A stretch of 64,000 bases of DNA from Adiantum capillus-veneris (Eukaryota; Streptophyta; Polypodiopsida; Polypodiales; Pteridaceae), in contig CM043942.1 in the NCBI GenBank assembly GCA_014529385.2, positions 107,709,141 through 107,773,140 of the forward strand. The letters are read 5' to 3'. Below the pieces are notes generated by a model that was not told the origin of the DNA, did not search any database, and saw only the letters and a program-made list of their open reading frames with translations. The position numbers were made by a program, and so were the translations under genes. This document shows, in pieces, positions 55,665-64,000 of the stretch (position 1 is its first letter; each line of letters starts with the position of its first letter).

Positions 55665-56666
55665 ATGAGGAAGAGAAAGCGCATGGGCAACGAGTTTGTA
55701 AACAGTTATAAAGGTAGGGTGAAAAACTTTTGCTTGTCACAAACAAGCAAAACAGCCAAAGAGGTTCTCATGAACATGCATCTATGCACTCAGATTTGCG
55801 TCTACAAACAACGCCAACAGGATTTCCAACAAACCAACCAAATTGTAAGTTTTCTTATATCCATAATAGATTTTTACTCTTCACTCGTGTATTGTGTGTT
55901 TAACCTACCAATTGTAGATATTTATCCTACTGGCAGTTAGTGGATTGCATTATTGGCATTTTTTATACATTCCATGCAGCTTTGGGAGACCTACTCTATA
56001 ACACTAACGCCAGAAGAGCATTGGCTCAAAGGGGGGTTTCTTCTTGACCACTTTTTTAATGCTCCACATTCTATGCTTGGCTTCAGCACTCTAGAATATC
56101 TCTTAGTTCCTTCAAAGGACAATCCAGAGTGGTTAGTCCCTTCATATGAAACCTCTGTGTGCTTCAGAATAAAGCTCCATCAAGAAATACAAAAGTGCTT
56201 AAGACCGAATATTGCTAGTCGGCTGGTATGTGTTTCAATCTTCATGCCCATGCATGTGTTTGTTGACTTCTTCCATGATGAAGAGATTAAGAAGACTGGA
56301 ACTATGCTACTCTACAAGAGAGAGAAATGTCTCAATTTTTTAGATGAAACTTGGGATCTCCATGATTCTAATGGCATCTTATGTGAGGTAAGTAAGAAGT
56401 CTATTGTGTGTAAGTGCATAATAGATTCTCAAATTTTCATAGCTTCCTTCCACTACATAAGGTGGTATCAAGTGAATGGTCATCTTTTAGCCTTGGACCA
56501 AGATTTAATTGATGACCTAAACAATCCTATGAGAATGCTTGAGGTATGGTGTGGACCTGATTTGCTAACTGTTCTTAGCATTCAAGGCAATGTGATACTA
56601 CGACAAGAGAGCGATGATTTGGAGAACAAGGTTGACCTCAGCCTGCCTCCAAAATTTATTTTCTAG
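55665..56666 (+). CDS. Unidentified two-exon gene; weak resemblance to PIG-X (GPI-mannosyltransferase subunit)
   Basis: An exon ending ...QQDFQQTNQI at 55844 is followed by a GTAAGT...CATGCAG intron (55845-55979) and an exon from 55980 (LWETYSITLTPEEHWLKGG) open to TAG at 56664-56666; both exons are in phase 0 and the same frame. The start is uncertain; ATG 55665 is the first in the exon. In the second exon, IFMPMHVFVDFFHDEEIKKTG, then about 65 residues later FHYIRWYQVNG and GPDLL, echo in order and spacing the VFxDPFEL, LPxHxRY and PDL motifs I associate with PIG-X, an endoplasmic reticulum partner of the first GPI mannosyltransferase. The similarity is weak and from memory. No stops interrupt about 290 codons. 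No transposon motif is seen. It could be the 3' part of a larger gene. Confidence 0.45.
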
Positions 56667-57060
56667 TGCAATATACAAAAGGTAGTATGTTGTGTATATA
56701 AGCATTAATTCTACATTAGTTATTTCCCTGCTGGTTATCATCACAAAATATTGGTCTAATCTAACTATTCGATTAACTGTCATACATGTGCCTCAGAGAA
56801 AGGAGAAGAAGACATTGTGTGCAGAGATAAAGGATGATCGATTGTTTCTAGTGCAATGCAACTTGATTGAAGACAATGTATCACACTGTTGGTAGCAAGC
56901 TTGCAATCTATATTTATGCAAAAATACATTGTTAAGGACTTTCTTGCAAATAAATTCTGAGAAAAATTATCTTTTCAAAATTGACTCAAGTTGTCTTTAC
57001 ATTGGGTTTAATAATGTACATTGTAATGTCCAATTAAATCCATTGATTAGTAGCTCTCAT

Positions 57061-58976
57061 TTACAATTGAGGAGAGCTCTCCCGAACTTGATTATCATGA
57101 CTGGACTGTAAAGGCTCAAGAGAGGGTTTGGGGGCTGGGTGATGGATTTGGGGTTGAGAAAAAGATCGTGCATTGGCCTCGCCTTCCTTGGTAAACTCAG
57201 GTATCACTAAAAGACTAGAGGTTGAGCGGCCAGAAATATGAGGGGAGGGAGGTCCAGGCGCTTGGTCTGGAGTTGGTTCAGGTGTTGCTTCGTACCTCCG
57301 AGGTGGAGGCCGAGGTTGTGGTCGTGGTGGTGGCACAACAAATACATCGGTGGCTCCTAGAGGATGTGTCTCCACAAGATTGATCATATTCTGGATCATC
57401 GTCGTCATGAATGCCTCCACATGGACGTTCGAATAATTTGCCAAGTTCCTTGGATGCAAATAAACTCCCTAGATTTTATATGTATTCAAAGAAATCATGT
57501 GTGCAAGGATTATAAAAGTAAAACATTGCACTTACACTTCTACACTCCTCAGCATAAATGCGTTCCAGAAGAAGCTTCGCATTTGCAAGAACTCTCCACC
57601 TACAAGAATGCTCATTGTCTTGTTTTGGGACCTTGCAACTTAAAATCAGTATATCTTTCCAAACATTTTCTTGGGTCAATGCTTACCATGCAGAAACAAG
57701 TTTCTAAACAAACCTATACGACATAGCATATGGTGACCACAAGCTGTATGGAAATCGGAGAATTAAGAAACAAGTAACTTGTACCTTCGGACATTCCCAT
57801 GAAAACCATGCGCAGAATTTGCAAGGTAGCAACACTTGCACTAAATGTTTAGTCCAACAAGGCTCTAGTGTGAACTGATTGCATAAAATAAGAAATTAGT
57901 TTGCTATTCATAGTATAAAAAATATTGAAGAATTGCAAGATAAAAAACACTTACTTTTCGTTGTAAGCTAAAAGTAAAACTTTTGTCGTGTCCATGTTGA
58001 GTTGTTGAAACAAATCAATGACTTCTATCAGAGAAGTGGACTTCAAGGTAAGCAGGATTGATAGTTGTGCGTCCAAAATGGCTACCTTGGATTGTTGATT
58101 CCATGCAAGGTTGGAAACCAGCATGCTGCGAATTGAGAAAATTAATTGATGAGGATATCCAATAAGCCGAAATCAAATAAATACCTTTGCAAAAATAGTA
58201 GCATGCGAGAGATCAAATTTTATAAATCGGTTCGTAAGATCTCTCTCACTATTTCAAAAAACAGCTATTTTGTGAGGAGCGAAACAAAAATACAAAAGTT
58301 GGCCCCATACCAATTTAGTGCTGCGTCAAAAGTTGGACCGAGGAAACATAGGGTCTCTGTGTTAGCTTGGTCAATTGCTGCTAACATATTTTGTTCATTT
58401 GACTCGATTGAAGGCTCTCCCATAAGTAGCTCTTGGGTCCGCTCCACATTCAAATGTGTGCCATATGTGTGTTGTGTGATGCTCACATCATACATCTTCA
58501 CTTTGGTGATTGGAGGGATTGTCAAAATGTTGTCCATTCTCTTGTCAGATAGATGGACTAGTGAAAGTTTCTTGTCATATCTGAAGTGTAACAACCTAAG
58601 AGAATTGATATCCCAGGGCATCACTGTCACTCTATGAGCATGAGCTCTAAGGACGTAACTATCTTGGAAAAGCTCGATCAGAAAGTCCTCGACTGCCTCG
58701 TGGAGGCAACCCATCGTAGTTCTAGCCCACCAAAAATGCAAATTCACACTCTCACAAATCTAGAAAACTACTCTTTAGAAGGATAACTTAAGAATTGCTA
58801 GAGAGATATGCCTCTGGAGTTTGTGCAGCTCAAGTAAAACGCTTTGATTCTGCTCGTACCTCTTAGTATACATTATTGTCCGAAGATTAGGCAGGGGTTG
58901 GCCTGCAACTCTTGAGGATGAAGGTTGGTTGTCTTGGAGGTAAACCTTCCTTGCGGTTCTGCTTCATGCGAGCCAT
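57061..58976 (-). CDS. Multi-exon gene starting with a divergent histone H3-like region and ending in a proline-rich tail; perhaps a pseudogene
   Basis: The ATG at 58976 gives MARMKQN; dropping one A gives a close match to the H3 N-terminus (M-A-R-x-K-Q-T-A-R-K). Then RYEQNQSVLLELHKLQR resembles the H3 alpha-N region. After two stops (about 58780-58800; possibly a short intron or decay) TMGCLHEAVEDFLIELFQDS then AHAHRVTVMPWDI matches H3 helices 2-3 (ALQEAxEAYLVxLFED...HAKRVTIMPKDI). Instead of ending, the frame goes on about 80 residues. Exons: up to 58311; 57955-58125; about 57785-57874; 57536-57631; 57061-57468. Introns 58126-58310, 57632-57784 and 57469-57535 have GT-AG ends and keep phase; the intron before 57874 does not fit unless its acceptor has mutated. 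Later exons read VSNLAWNQQSKVAILDAQLS, LEPCWTKHLVQVLLPCKF, LLLERIYAEECRSGVYLHPR and a Pro-rich end (VVPPPRPQPRPPPRRY). I do not recognise this part. Confidence 0.5.
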
Positions 58977-59181
58977 GGAAACAGGTGTGTACCCTGGAAA
59001 GTATTGCGGGGAAGAATAAGAAGAAGATTGATCAATGCGAAGGTTAGGTCGCAAAAGCTGACTCTAAGAGGTGAGGATAGAGGTCGAACAGTAGTGGGGT
59101 ATACGGAAATAGAAACGTTATATAAGCGCCAAGGACATCATCGTCATTATCAAATGTGGGATATAACATAAGACGGTGAGG

Positions 59182-61331
59182 CCGAAGTTTATATGTGCTT
59201 CAAACAATTTCTGGCTATGGCTCAAAATGTATCGAAATGTACTATGGGCACCCTCCATTCCAATTGAGGGGGGGAGTATATGTCATGAATTTAATGCATT
59301 TCTGGCTAGTCGTGGGATAAAACACCAATGTATAGTGACTTATACACCTTAGCAAAATGGTGTTGCTGAGAGAAAAAGTAGGTCACCTACGAAAATGGAA
59401 CGATGTATGGTCAAAAGTCAAGCTTTACCGCATTCCTTTTGGCTTGAGACCATCATGTGTGCCACTTATGTACTAAACAAGTGTCCTACGAAAGCTTTGC
59501 AATCTATTACTCCATATGTAGCATGGCATGATAGAAAGCCTTCTATTGATCACATGTGTGTTTTTGGATGTTTGGCATATGCTTTGGTGCTACAAAACAA
59601 CGTAGAAAATTGGATGATAATGTTGTCAGATGTATTTTTGTTGGTTATAGTGCTGAAGGCAAAGGTTAGAGGTTATATCATCCGCAAACAAAGTGTATTC
59701 TGGTTTAAGGTTGATGAGGAAAGGGATGAAAATGACTAGTCAAGAGGTATGCCAAAATGGCGTGACAATAAATTGGATGCACCTTTGTCTAGCCGTACTC
59801 GTTCAGGATCTCACCATGCATCTTATGCATCAGATTGTTATGCTTTGGCTATGTCTAGCTTACATGATGTTGAGGAGCCTCTCTCTTCTGATGAACCATA
59901 GAATTCAAAAAATTGGATGGCTGCCATGCAATCAAAATGTGATGCACTTATAGAAAATGACACATAGACTTCATGCGATTTGCCTCCTGGAAAAAAGGCC
60001 ATTGGTACAAAGTGGGCCTACAAGTTGAAACGCAAGCCTGATGGTGAGATCAATCGCCATAAGGATCGACGTGTTGCAAAGGGTTATGCACAACAAAAAG
60101 GCATAGATTATGAAGAGACTTTTGCTCCCGCTTGTCATAGGATATTGTGCATTGGCAACTCATTTTGGTTGGGATCTACATCAATCAGATATTGTCACTG
60201 CTTTCTTGAATGGTGACATATTTGAGGAAGTTTATGTACCACAACCTCGCGGATTTGTCAAGAAAGGACAAGAGGACAAAGTGTGCAGATGTAAGAAGGA
60301 TTTTATGGGTTGAAGCAATCTCCTCGTGCTTGGTATGAGAAAGCTGACACTCATTTGGTCAAACAAGGCTTTCGTAACAGTCCACAAACAGCACATTGTA
60401 TGTAAAGTGTGAGGATGATGTCTTTCTCATTGTGGTTCTTTATGTGAATGATTTGTAGATCACTGGACCAAATGAGGGGACATATTTCTGAATTTATGGA
60501 TGATTTGAATGCTACTTTCAAGATGAATGATTTGGGGCTATTGCGTCATTACTTGGGTATACAGTTTAAGCTGTGTGATGGTGGTATTGCCTTGTGTAAG
60601 AAAAGTTACATAGAGACATTAAACTATGTAGGTTTGGAATTGAGGATTGCAAACCTATTGAATTTGAGTCTACATGGTGGTGGTGATCCTGTTGATGAAA
60701 CTCTTTACCAAACTATTGTTGGCTACCTCATTTATGTACGCAACACCAGACCGGATATTGAGTTTGCAATCTTAGATGCCAACACTATCTACACTAATCG
60801 TCAGAGTGCATTCGCAGTTGCAACGAACCCAGTTTTTCATGCTCGCACAAAGCAAATTGAGGTGCATTACCACTATGTCAGAGAGAGGCTCTCAGCAGGA
60901 GAGATCAACTTGGCTTATGTGCCAACATAGGACAACCTTGCAGATCTTTTCACAAAGGCAGTGTCTCGTGAGAAGCTTGAAGATTTTTTCAAAGCTTTGG
61001 GCTTATTCCCCTTTGTGGACTTACCATGTCCTATCAGGGCCCATGGCACTTCCCTTTACTCATGTGCCAGCTCTCATTCACCGCATCACTCAGGGGGGGC
61101 ATTTGTTACCATATACATGTGGTAGTGAAGTGTGTGAACACACTAGGACCGCCGGGGCATTTTTTCCCTCTTCAAGAGGTTTTTTGCCCCCGTGCATTGT
61201 ATTTACGCCCATCACTCTAGGGGTATCCATCTTTCCATTGCACACTAAGTAAAACACTCTCTACTGTGTGCCGTGAGCTTACTTTGTCTTCTCCAAGCTG
61301 TGTGTGTTTCCTTGCAATCCTAATTCCACTA
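59182..61331 (+). mobile_element. Copia-B1': 5'-truncated duplicate of Copia-B1
   Basis: Starts abruptly inside integrase (CCGAAGTTT, equal to 31226) and ends with a 3' LTR (61104-61331) followed by the same TCCAT. Shared features with Copia-B1 such as the Asn codon replacing the second catalytic Asp (here followed by TGA) show it descends from that same insertion by DNA duplication, not by a second retrotransposition. The RT box reads LYVNDL-TAG. About 370 bases of RNase H are deleted between RPDIEFAI and DANTIYTNRQ. Confidence 0.92.
61104..61331 (+). repeat. Copia-B1' 3' LTR (228 bp)
   Basis: TGTTACCATATACATG...TAATTCCACTA; the last bases differ from the ACA end of the other LTRs. Purine tract CAGGGGGGGCATT precedes it. 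Confidence 0.93.
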
Positions 61332-64000
61332 TCCATTCCATGATATAGTGTACTCATGGCAACCTATTACATAAAACTATATCTGGTGGGGATGTTCCTT
61401 GTTAGGAAAGAATGTCTTGCTCAGGGAAATAATTTTTTTTTCCTTGCTAAGAATCTCTTCATGTTAACATAATGGTTGTTGTGGTGGGAGATGCATTGAA
61501 TTATACAATGAAACTGTTTGAGGAGAGCTTGTGTTGCCAGAAGTGAATCATGTTATGCCAGCAGCTTGAGCCATTGTCACAAAGACCACCACTCAACTAA
61601 CATAGTAAGAGGTCACCTTGTACCACGACGGCTTAGAAATATGTTGAAACAAAAAAACACATGAGTTCTACATTTGCAAGATGTATAATAAGCACACTTT
61701 CATAGTATATGTGGTACAAATTTGGAACTATTTTCATCTAACTTGGACTAAACAATGCTAAAATATACATTATGATGAGACTATGTCCAATAAGCATGAA
61801 TTTGAAGAACCTACCTAGAAGATATAACAAAGAAGGTTGTTTTAGAGTAAAAGTGGTGTTTAGTCTCTATTACGTCAAAGATTAAAAGGTTATGCAAACT
61901 CTACAATGAAATCCAAGAAGATGAGTGGGTATGCACACACACACACACACATGAGATTTTTATGAAAAATGGTTCAAGATAGAAAACAAATTAGACTATA
62001 TAGGAGGCTATTGTTTACATTATCCCAATAGGCATCCCTTCTCTCTCCCAATATATTGAACAAACATCGAGAGACTTCTTAAAGTAGAATGGGTGTGGCG
62101 GTCACACGGGTGCAAATGTTATCCAACAGTTGACATTGGTGTTTACATGTAGCACGTCATTGTTGTCATGACCTTTTGGCATCCATGTGTGCAAAATCAA
62201 GAGTTTTGAAGTGGCACGCTCATTTTTCCTAGAAAGTTCCATGCAGGCGATCTCGATAAAAAATAGCAATTTTTGTGCCTGGCCATAAAAGATGTATCCA
62301 AAGTGCTTTCTAAGTGGAAAAACGAGGTTCAACATGAAATTTGAGTCCAACAAGATTTTTCCACCAATGTAGGGACTTTTCCTAACTTGTTTAAACATTT
62401 TATGGACAAAAAATGACTTTTTTAGGCTAAAAAGGGTTAGTGGTAAAAAATAGCCCACAATTAGCAGTAAAGGCTCAAAATTCAACATTAACAATAGTTT
62501 CTTCCTTGCTCCAACTAAGAATCAGTTTATAGATCCAAGAAGGATCTCTTTTGATATCTAACAAAAGAGACACTTCAGTTCCAAGGCAAGGTACTAGTGC
62601 AGTCCCGTGCTATTTCCACTGCATGTTCAAGGCTATGAGGCCATCAATTCAAATAATCACTTGTTCTTGTCTATCACAGTTCTCATTCTTCCATGAAATG
62701 GAAACAATGAAGATTTGAAGCGTTAATTTAGGGATTTTACGAGGGAGAAAGAGCACTATATCTGTGAAATTGGGAGCGAGGCGTTTGACTTGATCTTGGA
62801 TATTCTTTAAAGTGAAGCTTTCATGGATGAAGTTTTGGTATTTTTTAATGTGTCTTTTGCTTCAAATCTTGTGTGAATCGCTTTTTTTTCTTTTTGCAAA
62901 CCCTCACAGTCAAAGGCCTGATGCTTTCCTAGCTGCACTCCACACTTCATAGAGGAAATTGGGAAGCATTAAAATTAACTTTGAAGGAAGAGTATTTCAT
63001 GGAGGTCTATAGAAGGGTGACAAAGAGAACATTTTTAGAGTGAGTAGTTAGACCAAAAGACAGACTTTTGCCTATCCAACTTATAAGGGATTTTGGAAGG
63101 TGGTATGATCAACTATTAAGGACTGAGAAGACTACCCTAAACTCACAAAAAAAAGGTCTCTTTTTGTAGGATATTGGAGATAAATTCAAGAGAAAGTTGG
63201 AGTTACTACTTGAGGACAAGGACAATGAATAGGGCTTAAAGACCAACTGGAATGAGGTTGAAGATGAAATTTCACTCTGCTAGCTAAGCAACAATGACAA
63301 AGAGACAAGGTGATAGTCAACCTTACTCAAGATTCAAGAGTTCCCAAGAGTTCCATACAGCTTATTATTGTGTTCCAAAGAGTTACAAATCCATATTAGA
63401 TGATATTGTTAAAGTAATGAAAGAGTTGAAGTTAAAGCTTACAAGGCTAGAAAAAAAGGAGCAATCATCGGGTCAATTCAAAATAGAAAAGGCTTTGTAC
63501 ATAGATGCATATGGATGTGATAGTACCAACAATGCAAGGAGGGATTATGAAAGCTTTACATACTCTTTGATGAAGGAGTTTGTTTTCTTTAAAGATGGAA
63601 AGATTCACTTAAGTGAAAGAGGTAATCCCTTTGGCAAAAGAGGAATGAAGAATCTAGTTGAGAATGAATTGATGCACAAATCGCTTTCTTCTACTGCTAC
63701 TTTGTGTGCCTCTCCTAGCCTTCCTTTACCATCACTAGAACAACACACAACCCCCCCCCCCCCCCCCGCCTTACAACATTCACCCCTCCCCCTCACCTTG
63801 TTGCCTTGCTATCCACTCCCCCTCTCTTGTTGTCTGCTACCCTCATTTCACTTTCCTCCCCCCCACTTTTCCCTGCTCCCTGCCTGTAGCCCATCCCACA
63901 CCTCCCTACCTCATCCTGCCTCCCCTCCCCCCTCGCTTTGGCTTCCCATGCTTGGCTTTGTCATCAATTCCTTAGATTTTCTCAACATGTTTTGTTCCAG
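61332..64000 (+). repeat. Direct long duplication, copy 2 (continues past the window)
   Basis: Follows 33933-37060 nearly base for base, except for the loss of about 395 bases at 62948 (joining CACACTTC to ATAGAGGAAATTG) and small indels. It carries the same C-rich tract, the same gag relic (62950-63690; AYGCDSTNNARRDYESFTYS) and the same 130-codon frame (62102-62494, minus). Confidence 0.92.

Noticed and set aside
59395-61252. A second independent Copia-B insertion at 59182-61331
   Set aside because: It shares the same TCCAT flank, downstream DNA and private mutations with Copia-B1, so it is part of a DNA duplication.
1-64000. CRISPR arrays, riboswitches, operons, phage genes
   Set aside because: No regularly spaced palindromic repeats or bacterial-type genes; all evidence is for a plant nuclear genome.

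Overview
The window reads as nuclear DNA of a land plant with a large, transposon-packed genome. Evidence for a plant: Ty1/copia and Ty3/gypsy (chromodomain) LTR retrotransposons primed by initiator tRNA-Met, an En/Spm (CACTA) transposon with plant-specific DUF4218/DUF4216 and Transposase_24 modules, a hAT relic, an L1-type LINE, a dirigent-family gene, and spliceosomal introns. The species cannot be named from the sequence. Base composition is moderately AT-rich with many (GA)n, (CA)n and poly-C tracts. There is no bacterial, viral or organellar gene content.

Layout. 1-7463: chromovirus Gypsy-1, whose 5' LTR is cut by the window start. It sits inside the gag of a minus-strand copia element (Copia-A, 7464-9265). 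9539-18040: a complete CACTA element with an ATC target duplication; its tnp2 gene lies in a segment that appears inverted between short inverted repeats. 18044-24250: old DNA with an unrecognised decayed reading frame split by a MITE-like inverted repeat, and a hAT transposase relic. 24283-24705: an intact dirigent-like gene. 24706-28936: non-coding DNA with three copies of a dispersed repeat. 28937-33932: Copia-B1, complete, TSD TCCAT. 33933-39750: gag and LINE relics with long C homopolymers. 39754-53722: Gypsy-2, a chromovirus with LTRs of only about 122 bp, TSD AGCAC, split by two copia insertions (Copia-C 41956-46924, TSD TGGAT; Copia-B2 47767-50850, TSD CACTT). 53728-59181: the part least occupied by transposons, holding a copia 3' relic, a small two-exon gene on the plus strand and a multi-exon gene on the minus strand that begins like histone H3. 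59182-64000: a direct duplicate of 31226 to about 37060 that carries the truncated Copia-B1 and the DNA beyond it.

How it fits together. Insertion order can be read from nesting and LTR divergence: Gypsy-2 is old (LTRs clearly diverged), Copia-C inside it is young (about nine differences by eye over 489 bp), and Gypsy-1 is young (LTR overlap identical over 151 bp). Almost every transposon gene is broken by frameshifts or stop codons, many of them C-to-T or G-to-A changes as expected of methylated DNA. The points most worth a second look are the H3-like multi-exon gene (57061-58976), the stop codon shared at gag codon 40 by two independent Copia-B insertions, the internal inversion of the CACTA element, and the scrambled 3' end of Copia-B2. 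No new defence, metabolic or regulatory system was found; the window is mainly a stratified transposon record.
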